Positions 26,322 through 34,358 of a stretch of 64,000 nt of DNA are shown here, piece by piece. Where the stretch lies: positions 186,001 to 250,000 of the forward strand of contig NZ_BSSQ01000019.1 in NCBI RefSeq assembly GCF_030161375.1. The letters are read 5' to 3'. A model generated the notes under the pieces. The model was given only the letters and a program-made list of their open reading frames with translations, did no database searches and was not told the origin of the DNA. The stretch comes from Paenibacillus glycanilyticus. Lineage in GTDB: Bacteria; Bacillota; Bacilli; Paenibacillales; Paenibacillaceae. Position 1 is the first letter of the stretch; every line of letters starts with the position of its first letter. The translations under genes were made by a program, and so were the position numbers.

Positions 26322-26371
26322 GCCATAAAGGAGCTAATAGCTCGCTTACGGCGTCGGAGTTAGGTTTTTTT
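26310..26371 (+). terminator. Riboswitch-controlled terminator (ON switch)
   Basis: A long hairpin in one register (26310 with 26364, inwards to 26335 with 26339) has segments of 7, 3, 3, 3 and 5 pairs, then seven T. Its 5' arm begins in the P3 3' strand and contains the whole P1 3' strand. Aptamer and terminator therefore exclude each other, and ligand binding should allow transcription, as for the pbuE adenine switch. Confidence 0.8.
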
Positions 26372-26417
26372 GTGTCTATATATGCAACTTTGACTTGAAA
26401 GCAGGGGGAAAATAACA

Positions 26418-27359
26418 ATGAAATATTATGTGGCCGTTCTCGCGGGCGCAATGAGTTATGGGATATTATCAACGATTGTCGTTTTGGCCTACGGGCAGGG
26501 TTATACACTAGGTGAGGTTGTAGGAAGCCAACTTCTGACGGGCTTTATCCTCTCCTGGTTGCTTGTCCTATTCACCAAATTCCAACAAAGACGATCATCG
26601 CGGCAACCGCGTCAAGCAGCTCCCGTACAGAACTTTCAACGAATCACGTGGAAGCAAGCTATTCTTCTGATGGCTGCCGGCACGCCAACCGTTGTTACCG
26701 GGCTGATCTATTATGAATCGCTCCGTTATATCCCGGCATCGCTCGCCATTATATTGCTCTTTCAATTTATTTGGATCAGCGTGCTTATTCAGTCGTTTAT
26801 TAGTCGCAAACGTCCGGATAAACTTACGTTAATTACGCTTCTCGTCGTATTCGGAGGCACAATTATCGCTGCCGGATTCCTGGAGCAAGGGCCAAGCGGA
26901 GTTGATATTCGCGGCATCGTGCTTGGACTATTGTCCGCCGTCAGCTATTCGCTGTTTGTTCTATTTAGCGGCAAAGCCGTGCCAAACGCGCATCCCGCTT
27001 ACCGGAGCGCTTGGATGGTAACAGGCGGATTCATTGTGCTTTGTCTATTGTTCCCGCCAACGTTTCTTTTTAATGGCTTGTTCTGGAGCCAATTACTTGT
27101 ATTTGGATTATTGTTAGGATTTTTTGGAGCGTTTATTCCGCCTGTACTGTTCGCGGTAGGCGTACCTCATATCGGAGGGGATATGGCAGGTATCCTTGGA
27201 GCGGCTGAACTTCCGGTAGCGGTACTGATGTCCGCCATCGTCCTTCACGAGCATGTTAGCGGATTGCAGTGGTTCGGCGTCATCATCGTGCTTATCGGCG
27301 TAGCGCTGCCGGAACTGTACAAGTCCCGGATTTCCCGTTCAAGAACAATCTATAATTAA
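26418..27359 (+). CDS. EamA/DMT-family transporter under riboswitch control
   Basis: 313 residues with about ten hydrophobic segments arranged as two EamA repeats of five (repeat one about residues 1-145, two about 160-300). GLIYYESLRYIPASLAIILL and the later AAELPVAVLMSAIVLHE are the family's conserved helix 3-4 region. Members export metabolites or amino acids across the cell membrane by proton antiport. ATG 26418 follows CAGGGGGAA. The upstream purine-class riboswitch is built to switch expression on with ligand, so export of a purine base or analogue is the natural prediction. No substrate is proven for this subgroup. Confidence 0.85.
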   Translation: MKYYVAVLAGAMSYGILSTIVVLAYGQGYTLGEVVGSQLLTGFILSWLLVLFTKFQQRRSSRQPRQAAPVQNFQRITWKQAILLMAAGTPTVVTGLIYYESLRYIPASLAIILLFQFIWISVLIQSFISRKRPDKLTLITLLVVFGGTIIAAGFLEQGPSGVDIRGIVLGLLSAVSYSLFVLFSGKAVPNAHPAYRSAWMVTGGFIVLCLLFPPTFLFNGLFWSQLLVFGLLLGFFGAFIPPVLFAVGVPHIGGDMAGILGAAELPVAVLMSAIVLHEHVSGLQWFGVIIVLIGVALPELYKSRISRSRTIYN

Positions 27360-27373
27360 TACATTGTTAGTAA

Positions 27374-27420
27374 AAGGTAATGAATAAGGGGGGGAACCCA
27401 CCTGTTCATTATCTTTTTTT
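27374..27420 (+). terminator. Intrinsic terminator after the EamA gene
   Basis: An imperfect stem pairs about 27376-27389 with 27401-27413 and is followed by seven T. G-rich loop. Confidence 0.7.
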
Positions 27421-27473
27421 ATACAGTTAAACTACAGATTCATAGGTTATCTTTACTCAGAAGGGAGATGAAT

Positions 27474-28169
27474 ATGGACATACGAATATTGCTTGTTGAA
27501 GATGACGAGCACATCTGTCATACCGTCAAAACCTTCTTAAGCGAAGCCGGATATAGAGTAGACGCCTGCATGGACGGCAACGACGCGCATCAACATTTCC
27601 TCGACCATAGATATCAGCTTGTCATTCTGGATATTATGCTGCCCGGTATGAATGGCCATGAGCTATTGCGGGAGTTTCGCAAGCTTTATAATACACCCGT
27701 GCTCATGCTGACAGCGTTATCTGACGATATCAATCAGATCAAGGCGTTTGATGCGGAAGCAGACGATTACGTGACTAAGCCATTCAAAATGCTAATTTTG
27801 TTAAAAAGGGTGGAAGCTTTGCTTAGGCGAAGCGGCGCGTTGTCCAAAGAGATTCGCTTAGGCAAGCTCACTTTATTGCCAGAGGATTTCAAAGCAATCT
27901 ATAGGGGGACCGAACTGCCGCTCACATTGAAAGAATTTGAAATCCTTATGCTCTTCGTTCAGAACAAACGGAGAACCTTATCGCATGAAATCATCTTAAC
28001 GCGCGTTTGGGGCTATCATTACGACGGCGATGGCAGCACTGTACATACCCATATCAAGAACCTTCGGGCGAAATTGCCTGAAGATATGATTAAGACAGTT
28101 CGCGGAGTTGGTTACCGATTAGAGACAGATACGTTAGAGGAAGATACGTTAGAGGAAGATCCATTATGA
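27474..28169 (+). CDS. OmpR/PhoB-family response regulator
   Basis: 231 residues from ATG 27474, six bases after AAGGGAG; ATG 27468 touches the ribosome site. The receiver domain has the acidic pair EDD near residue 9, the phosphorylated Asp in VILDIMLPG, the T/S in LTA and K in VTKPF. A winged-helix DNA-binding domain follows (LTLKEFEILMLF, VHTHIKNLRAKL, VRGVGYR). The last residues contain a perfect tandem duplication DTLEE-DTLEE encoded by a 15-base direct repeat. The stop overlaps the kinase start by four bases. Together with the kinase and VanZ it forms an envelope-stress module. Confidence 0.9.
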   Translation: MDIRILLVEDDEHICHTVKTFLSEAGYRVDACMDGNDAHQHFLDHRYQLVILDIMLPGMNGHELLREFRKLYNTPVLMLTALSDDINQIKAFDAEADDYVTKPFKMLILLKRVEALLRRSGALSKEIRLGKLTLLPEDFKAIYRGTELPLTLKEFEILMLFVQNKRRTLSHEIILTRVWGYHYDGDGSTVHTHIKNLRAKLPEDMIKTVRGVGYRLETDTLEEDTLEEDPL

Positions 28170-29518
28170 AGAGGAACGGTATATTCGTCAAAGTGTTTAT
28201 TTACACCGTTGTGTTCTCGACTTTGTTGGTCGGCGCGACGGCGGCCTTGTTCTCGTCCCAGATTATGGCTTATTACTCCGGACAACAACTCCGGAAAATT
28301 AGCAGTACCTATGAGCAATTAATTAACCGGTCACAAGAAAACGCGGATATCGCGGTGATCGCAAGCCAATTTCATGAACGGAACCAAACGTTTCGTTTCT
28401 ATATTACGGACAAAGCCGGCCATATTGCCTATGTGACACCAGGCGCGAATGCAAACAATCGTGAAGTAGACCTAAAGACTGAGGGCAATTCGTTTATTGT
28501 TTATCTTGGCAATGGATATATACTCCATGTTTTTAATGACGACGCGTTTTCAGTGAAATACCATGCATTAATCCCACGCGTGCTTGTTATGCTGATCGCC
28601 ATGCTTGCCGTCTGCGTGATAGGGGCGTTTGTCTTTGCCCGGCAGATGACCAAACCGATCCAAGCGTTAGCGGACAATACAGCCAAGATGGCGAATCTGG
28701 AAGAAGTTCTGCCTTTGCCGGAGCGTCAAGATGAACTTGGCGACTTAGCGCGCGATGTTCATTCCATGTACGATAGGCTGAAAGAGACCATCTCTGAATT
28801 AGAAGATGAGATTATGCGGGAGAAAGAGTTGGAGGAGACACAGCGCTATTTCTTCTCCGCGGCTTCGCACGAGTTAAAGACGCCCGTTGCGGCAACTAGC
28901 GTTTTGTTGGAAGGAATGCTTGCAAATATCGGCGAATACAACAACCATCCGAAATACTTGCGCGAATGCATAAAGATGATGGACGCCCAGAGCAAATTGA
29001 TTTCCGATATTCTGGAGATTGTCAGTCTGGACGACAGGAGAATCGTTCCCGTCCCGGAACGGCTGGACATCAAACGGATCCTCGCGGACATACTTCCTCA
29101 TTTTCGCACGTTGTCGGAGGCACACAATCTACCTATCGTAATCGGTATTCCTGATGCGCAAACCATCCTTGCTGACTCTAAAATGCTAAAAAAGGCGCTC
29201 TCAAACGTTCTCTTAAACGCGGTACAAAACACGCCCGAAGGCGGCGAGATTCGAATATGGAGCGAATCGGCCGAATCGGCAGCTAACGATTATCGTCTTT
29301 GCGTATTGAACACGGGCGCAAGAATTGACGATCGTATCCTGCCAAAGCTGTTTGATCCTTTTTTTCGCGTAGATAAAGCAAGAAGCCGAAAGAGTGAACG
29401 GAGCGGCTTGGGACTAGCCATCGTCCGCAAAACGTTGGAGGCCATGAACGTTGATTTTGGATTGGAGAACAACTCGGATGGCGTTTTATTCTGGGTGGCA
29501 TTACCGAAGATTTCTTAA
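28166..29518 (+). CDS. Sensor histidine kinase (HAMP, HisKA, HATPase)
   Basis: 450 residues. Membrane segments lie near residues 10-32 and 133-155, with an extracellular sensor of about 100 residues between. A HAMP linker follows, then the phospho-acceptor in FFSAASHELKTP and the ATP-binding N box (NVLLNAVQNTPEGG), with DPFFRVD and SGLGLAIV. It phosphorylates the regulator encoded just upstream (ATGA overlap). The downstream VanZ gene starts 10 bases after its stop. The combination resembles VanRS-like systems sensing cell-wall-active compounds, although no VanHAX genes are present. Confidence 0.9.
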   Translation: MKRNGIFVKVFIYTVVFSTLLVGATAALFSSQIMAYYSGQQLRKISSTYEQLINRSQENADIAVIASQFHERNQTFRFYITDKAGHIAYVTPGANANNREVDLKTEGNSFIVYLGNGYILHVFNDDAFSVKYHALIPRVLVMLIAMLAVCVIGAFVFARQMTKPIQALADNTAKMANLEEVLPLPERQDELGDLARDVHSMYDRLKETISELEDEIMREKELEETQRYFFSAASHELKTPVAATSVLLEGMLANIGEYNNHPKYLRECIKMMDAQSKLISDILEIVSLDDRRIVPVPERLDIKRILADILPHFRTLSEAHNLPIVIGIPDAQTILADSKMLKKALSNVLLNAVQNTPEGGEIRIWSESAESAANDYRLCVLNTGARIDDRILPKLFDPFFRVDKARSRKSERSGLGLAIVRKTLEAMNVDFGLENNSDGVLFWVALPKIS

Positions 29519-29528
29519 AGGAGACGTT

Positions 29529-30080
29529 ATGAAAATACGCGAACGAGTAACAACCATTATTTTATATGCCGTATTCATTTGTTACACCCTATTGTTAATC
29601 AAAATCTTATTCTTATCGCGAGTTTCGATCGGGGATCTCTTTGATAGCCATAGGACGGTTGAAAGGTCGTTCAATTTCATTCCTTTTAACAGTATCAGCG
29701 AATTTATTTCAGGAAGTTCCGCTAACTTGAAACGGTTCGCCTCGGCGAACTTAGTTGGCAATATGGTTATTTTTGTTCCGCTTGGCGTCTATTTGCCCTT
29801 ATTGAAGAACAATAAAACAATAGCAAGCAATCTGTTGGTCATCGTGTTGGTCAGTCTATTTGTTGAATTCATCCAAGGATTGTTCGGCATTGGCACAGCA
29901 GATATTGACGATGTCATTCTGAATAGCGTTGGCGGATGGCTCGGCATTATGTTGTACAAGACTTTAAAAATAGTATTGCGGCAAGAGGAGAGAGCGCGAA
30001 TGACAATCGCCTTGTTATCTGCTGTTATCGGATTGCCCATTATCTATTATTACTTATTCATGATCAAGATGAGATTCTAA
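29529..30080 (+). CDS. VanZ family membrane protein
   Basis: 183 residues from ATG 29529, which has AAGGAG upstream; the in-frame stretch back to 29451 lies inside the kinase gene. Four to five hydrophobic segments with the conserved N-FIPF-S segment after the first helix, then NLVGNMVIFVPLG and E-IQ (residues around 115), identify VanZ. In enterococci VanZ lowers teicoplanin susceptibility by an unknown mechanism. It is the third gene of the kinase operon and its end overlaps the end of a convergent AraC gene by four bases. Confidence 0.88.
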   Translation: MKIRERVTTIILYAVFICYTLLLIKILFLSRVSIGDLFDSHRTVERSFNFIPFNSISEFISGSSANLKRFASANLVGNMVIFVPLGVYLPLLKNNKTIASNLLVIVLVSLFVEFIQGLFGIGTADIDDVILNSVGGWLGIMLYKTLKIVLRQEERARMTIALLSAVIGLPIIYYYLFMIKMRF

Positions 30081-30967
30081 GACTCTCCTAAATTCCGCTC
30101 TAGCTCCGACCCGCGGAACATTTGCGGCGATTTGCCGGTATACTTGCGGAACGTTCTGGAGAAGTAATGGACGGAGCTAAAATGATATTTGTCCGCGATT
30201 TGCACAATGCTGAGGTTGGAGGAACGCAAATCCTCTTTCGCTCGGCTAATGCGGAACTGATTGACGTACTGGATCGGCGATAAGCCGGTTGTCCGCTTGA
30301 ACAGCTCGAAGAAATATCCTCTGCTGACGCCAATCTCTTCGGCATAACGCTCCAGCTCGATCTCCGCACCGCCTAGCAATTCGACTTCTATTCGCTCTAA
30401 CAGCTTACTGATCCGAGGATCGGGGATATACGAATCTTGCAGCGAGAACGCAAGGAATTGATGAATGAATTCGCTGAATTGGCTCTGGGCGGACATGCTG
30501 CGCAAAAAAGTCCGTTCATTGGTATGCTCGTTAGAAATGTAGCTACGCTGCAACAGATCGGTCCAGCTTAACAGCGAGGCTCCCACGTTTGCGATTTCAG
30601 GCAGCGGATAGGGAAAGGCTTCGCCAAGCAGGTCCGCTTGCAGCAATTCCCGTTCATAACAGATGGGAGCAGCTTCGTCCTCAAAGGCAACTGTACGATC
30701 GACATAATACCAATCGAAATAACAGCATACATGCGTCATGGGATCTTCTGCGTCCGCGATCCAGTCATGCGGCTGGCCGGGTTCTATATAGACCATCATA
30801 CCCGGCGTAGCTTCATATTCGGCGCCTCGCAGACGAAGGAGGCCTTTTCCTTCCGATATGAAATATATGGAACTCGAGTAAACATGTCGATTCAGACTGG
30901 TCTGTCCGCGGTAGAACGGATACTTCGTAGCGTAATAGACATACGGGTGGAACTTGGAAAAATCCAT
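30077..30967 (-). CDS. AraC family transcriptional regulator
   Basis: 296 residues. A cupin-like sensing domain (PGMMVYIEPGQPHDW near residue 52) precedes the double helix-turn-helix: YAEEIGVSRGYFFELFKRTTG and IVQIADKYHFSSVHYFSRTFRK, ending GKSPQMFRG. AAGGAG lies 11 bases before its ATG. The gene is divergent from the PhyH-HEAT gene at 31119 with 151 bases between, so it is the likely activator of that gene. It is the second of three AraC/PhyH pairs in this window. Confidence 0.9.
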   Translation of the reverse strand: MDFSKFHPYVYYATKYPFYRGQTSLNRHVYSSSIYFISEGKGLLRLRGAEYEATPGMMVYIEPGQPHDWIADAEDPMTHVCCYFDWYYVDRTVAFEDEAAPICYERELLQADLLGEAFPYPLPEIANVGASLLSWTDLLQRSYISNEHTNERTFLRSMSAQSQFSEFIHQFLAFSLQDSYIPDPRISKLLERIEVELLGGAEIELERYAEEIGVSRGYFFELFKRTTGLSPIQYVNQFRISRAKEDLRSSNLSIVQIADKYHFSSVHYFSRTFRKYTGKSPQMFRGSELERNLGES

Positions 30968-31118
30968 CGCGGCTGATTCTCCTTCTCTAAATCATATAAT
31001 TGTAATCCAATTCACCTGACTATTGTGCAACTAGATGACTGTAAGCTAAATACAAACGAAGCGCCTCCAGGTACATTAAATATATCACAAATACCTGTTC
31101 ATGAAGGGGCTGCCAAAT

Positions 31119-32675
31119 ATGTCGAATGAATTGAAATTGCTCAATGACGAACAAATGATTCAGTTTATTACGAACGGATATCTTGTACTTCATAATGATT
31201 TGCCGGAACAATTGCATCGCAACGTTATGAATCAAATCGATTTTGTCCTGCAAAACGAAGGAAATCCAGGCAATAATATTTTGCCGCGCATACCGGACAT
31301 TCAGAATTTTTTTGATACGCCGGTAGCGAAAGGCGCATTAACTAGCGTTCTAGGACCTGACTATTATATGCATCCGCATCGCCATATGCATTTCAACCAG
31401 CCGGGTAACGGGAAGCCGGGAGGCGGGGATTGGCATAAAGACGGCTTTTGGTCTTCCATGCGCAGCCATCGTCCATGGTGGGTTATGATGTTCTACTACA
31501 CGCAGGATATTACGGAAGAGATGGGACCAACGGCCATTATGCCCGGTTCCCAATACAATGAGAAGTTCCCGAACCAGCCGGCGCTGCTGCCAACGGGAAA
31601 AGCAGGTACAATCGCACTCGTTCACTTCGATTTGTGGCATAAGGCTTCGCTTAACACGTCCAATCTTGACCGTTACATGTTTAAGTTCCAATTTGTCCGT
31701 CTATCCGAGCCGAAGGCTCCGAGCTGGAATCATACAAACGCCGCACCTCATTTTCCTGCAAGCGCGCCTGATGCGCATTTGAATTTATGGAGCGATGTTT
31801 GGTCCTGGCTTAAGGGTGAAGCGCACACTGTCAAGAACACGGAGGGCAATCAAGCGGAAGTCGCTACTATGATCGAAGCATTGTCGAGCGAAGACGCGGT
31901 TATTCGCAGCCAAGCAGCTGACAAGCTCGGCTTTGCCGGCGATGCGGCAACGGCAGCCGTTCCCCAATTATCGGAGCTGATACGCGATTCATCGGAGGAT
32001 GTAGCGCTAAATGCCGTCTATGCCCTTGGACATATCGGGGGAACAGGCACGGCTGCTTTGCTGAAGGAAGTAGCGGAAGGATCTAAATTAACGGCAACAA
32101 GAGCAGCCTATGGTCTTCAAGCTTCCGGCAAGGATGCGATTCCAGGACTGATTGAGTTGCTTAACCACGAGAACGAGCATAGAAGAGCACTGGCCGCGTT
32201 CGTGCTGGGAATGCTTGGATCAGATGCATCTACGGCAGTCCCTTCCATAATCGTTGCGGTTCATGATGATAGCGAGTGGGTGCGACGCAATTGCGTTGAA
32301 GCGCTTGGCATGATTGCCGAGCCGGCAGACGAGACGGTTCCGGCATTAGTCCGGGCGCTGGAAGAAGCGGTTGCGCGGGAAACCGCAAGCGAGGAAATCG
32401 GAAGCGCCAGCACTTATGTACAAAACCAAGACTATATAACGAACAAAATTGCTTATACGGCGGCCTTATCCTTATTGCGAATCGGAAAACACGGCGACCC
32501 GGATCTTGTCATTGAAGGCCTTGCGTCTGGCCTTCGAAGCCAAGACCGGTATGCGAGAGCTTACGCTTTCGAAGCGCTGACAGCAATACGGACTCCTCGA
32601 GCGGTAGACCTGCTCATCAAGCAATACCGGGCTGCACGCTGGTGCCCGGACACGCATCAAGCAAGTACCTTTTAA
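31119..32675 (+). CDS. PhyH dioxygenase fused to HEAT-repeat domain
   Basis: 518 residues from ATG 31119 (GAAGGGG upstream). Residues 1-235 are a phytanoyl-CoA dioxygenase-like domain with H106-x-D108 in DWHKDGFW, distal His in HFDLWHKASLN and a following arginine. Residues about 245-510 consist of repeated pairs of helices such as DAVIRSQAADKLGFAG and DVALNAVYALGHIG, with alternating A-L-G and V-P-L positions. These are HEAT/PBS-lyase-type repeats that form a protein-binding solenoid. The combination is roughly twice the usual PhyH length. The repeats may hold a protein substrate or partner. A terminator follows. Confidence 0.85.
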   Translation: MSNELKLLNDEQMIQFITNGYLVLHNDLPEQLHRNVMNQIDFVLQNEGNPGNNILPRIPDIQNFFDTPVAKGALTSVLGPDYYMHPHRHMHFNQPGNGKPGGGDWHKDGFWSSMRSHRPWWVMMFYYTQDITEEMGPTAIMPGSQYNEKFPNQPALLPTGKAGTIALVHFDLWHKASLNTSNLDRYMFKFQFVRLSEPKAPSWNHTNAAPHFPASAPDAHLNLWSDVWSWLKGEAHTVKNTEGNQAEVATMIEALSSEDAVIRSQAADKLGFAGDAATAAVPQLSELIRDSSEDVALNAVYALGHIGGTGTAALLKEVAEGSKLTATRAAYGLQASGKDAIPGLIELLNHENEHRRALAAFVLGMLGSDASTAVPSIIVAVHDDSEWVRRNCVEALGMIAEPADETVPALVRALEEAVARETASEEIGSASTYVQNQDYITNKIAYTAALSLLRIGKHGDPDLVIEGLASGLRSQDRYARAYAFEALTAIRTPRAVDLLIKQYRAARWCPDTHQASTF

Positions 32676-32685
32676 CTATAAGAAC

Positions 32686-32719
32686 AACGCTGCCGATTTT
32701 ACATGGCAGCGTTTTTTTT
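32686..32719 (+). terminator. Intrinsic terminator (AACGCTGCC stem)
   Basis: AACGCTGCC at 32686-32694 pairs with GGCAGCGTT at 32705-32713 and is followed by T. The same stem recurs at 38021 and 60701. Confidence 0.92.
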
Positions 32720-32778
32720 ATGCGGAGAATGCGGCTAACCGTAGAGTGTCAGAATCGCGATTTATGGCATTTTGAATT

Positions 32779-32822
32779 TTTAATTGTTAACCTAAATTAT
32801 AAATTATAGGTTTACAATTAAA
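32779..32822. promoter_or_regulatory. Imperfect 44-bp palindrome, probable repressor operator
   Basis: Positions pair about the centre 32800.5: nine outer pairs (TTTAATTGT/ACAATTAAA) and six inner ones (AACCTA/TAGGTT) are perfect, with four mismatches in the total. It overlaps the -35 box of the acyl-CoA operon promoter, so a bound dimeric repressor, for example of the TetR type, would block transcription. Confidence 0.7.
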
Positions 32823-32839
32823 GATTGCCGAATTATAAT
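32811..32839 (+). promoter_or_regulatory. SigA promoter of the acyl-CoA operon
   Basis: TTTACA, exactly 17 bases, TATAAT. The predicted start near 32846 is about 30 bases before the first ATG. The -35 lies inside the right arm of the palindrome. Confidence 0.8.
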
Positions 32840-32876
32840 CCAAATCAAACATACATAAACAAGGTTGTGACTGAAG

Positions 32877-34358
32877 ATGAATCTGGCAATGCCAATTTTA
32901 AACCGGGCAAATGAAGAACCGGAGCGTATCGCTATCTCTCACGGGCAGAACCGCCTAACCTATTCTCAGTTAGCCGAGCGGATCAGAAGAATCGCTCATG
33001 GATTGCAGGATCGCCGTTCTGCCAGCGACCGAATCGCCATCCTTTCGAGGAATAGATTGGAGTACGCCGAGGTTTTTCTTGGCGCGGTGTATGCCGGTTT
33101 TGTCCCCGTGTTATTAGATCCTAAATGGAGCTTGTCCGACATCCATAGAGTGATTGATCAATGTCAGCCGAATCTTATTTTCTGCGAGGAAGACCTGTCG
33201 GCAATGATAGCCGGAGAACATAGCCATTACGAGCGGTTGTTGTTCTCGAATGAACAGCAGGGAAGCTTCGATGTCTGGTTAGCCGCTTGCAAACCCGAGG
33301 CTATTGCCGCACAGCCGAATGAAACCTTATTTATCGGCTATACATCGGGGACAACAGGAGTACCCAAAGGATTCATGAGATCGCATCGATCCTGGATCTT
33401 AAGTTTTCAAGCCAGTAAGAGGGCGTTCCGGCTAGATAAGCTGGAACAAGCAATGGCTCCGGGACCATTCGTGCATTCCTTATCGTTATTTGTATTGGTC
33501 CAAACCCTTTTCAATGGTGCTACCTTTCATATGTTGCCGGAGTTTGACGCTGCCGAAGTTATGAAGGTATGCGACTCGGTAACCGGTATGACCTTATTTG
33601 TCGTTCCTTCCATGATTGATTCCTTGCTGCGTTTGGCTCAGCCCGGTACTACCTCCATACAAGCATTGATCAGTTCGGGCGGACAATGGTCCAGCGCTTC
33701 CAAACGGAGATGCGGCCAAGTATTTGCCGGAACGAAGCTGTATGAATATTACGGCTCTTCCGAGGCGAGTTATATCAGCTATTTGGATGCGAGCAACAAA
33801 GAGAAGTTAGGTTCACTCGGGAAACCATTTGACGGCGTGGACATTACGATTCGCGATGAACAATTCCAGGAGGTGCCTGCCGGCACGATCGGGCAAGTTT
33901 ACGTTCGCAGCGAAATGGTCTTTAGCGGCTACTATCTACTGCCCGATGAGACGGAGAACGTATTTCGGGATGGCTGGCTTAAGACCGGTGACTACATGTA
34001 TACCGATAACGACCACTATCTGTATCTGGCGGGCCGTACGCATAACATGATCAAAACGGGTGGTCTGAAAGTTTTTCCGGAAGAAGTGGAAGCGGTATTG
34101 CGGCAAATTCCGAATGTGCGGGAAGTTATGGTTGTTGGCAAACCCCATGCGTATTGGGGCGAGCAAGTAACCGCCATGATTCAATGGCGCGGAGGACAAG
34201 CGTTATCGCTAGACGAAATCAAGCGGTTATGCGACGGGCAATTGGCCAAACACAAGCTGCCCAAAGAGCTGATTAGCGTCGATAAATTCATCTATACAAG
34301 CAGCGGAAAAGTCGCGCGCCAAGCGATGAAAGACGATTGGGAAAGAGTGATGGGATGA
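32877..34358 (+). CDS. AMP-dependent acyl-CoA synthetase/ligase
   Basis: 493 residues, full length for the adenylate-forming family. The P-loop-like A3 motif is GYTSGTTGVPKG near residue 157, YEYYGSSE (A5) near 297, and TGDYMY (A7) near 364, with GRTHNMIKTGG (A8) after it and the C-terminal lysine in the GKVARQ segment. It activates a carboxylic acid with ATP and joins it to CoA. The ribosome site is weak (AAGGTTGTGA). It is the first gene of the operon and probably supplies the acyl-CoA used by the next enzymes. The acid is not predictable; short or medium acyl or aryl acids are possible. Confidence 0.87.
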   Translation: MNLAMPILNRANEEPERIAISHGQNRLTYSQLAERIRRIAHGLQDRRSASDRIAILSRNRLEYAEVFLGAVYAGFVPVLLDPKWSLSDIHRVIDQCQPNLIFCEEDLSAMIAGEHSHYERLLFSNEQQGSFDVWLAACKPEAIAAQPNETLFIGYTSGTTGVPKGFMRSHRSWILSFQASKRAFRLDKLEQAMAPGPFVHSLSLFVLVQTLFNGATFHMLPEFDAAEVMKVCDSVTGMTLFVVPSMIDSLLRLAQPGTTSIQALISSGGQWSSASKRRCGQVFAGTKLYEYYGSSEASYISYLDASNKEKLGSLGKPFDGVDITIRDEQFQEVPAGTIGQVYVRSEMVFSGYYLLPDETENVFRDGWLKTGDYMYTDNDHYLYLAGRTHNMIKTGGLKVFPEEVEAVLRQIPNVREVMVVGKPHAYWGEQVTAMIQWRGGQALSLDEIKRLCDGQLAKHKLPKELISVDKFIYTSSGKVARQAMKDDWERVMG

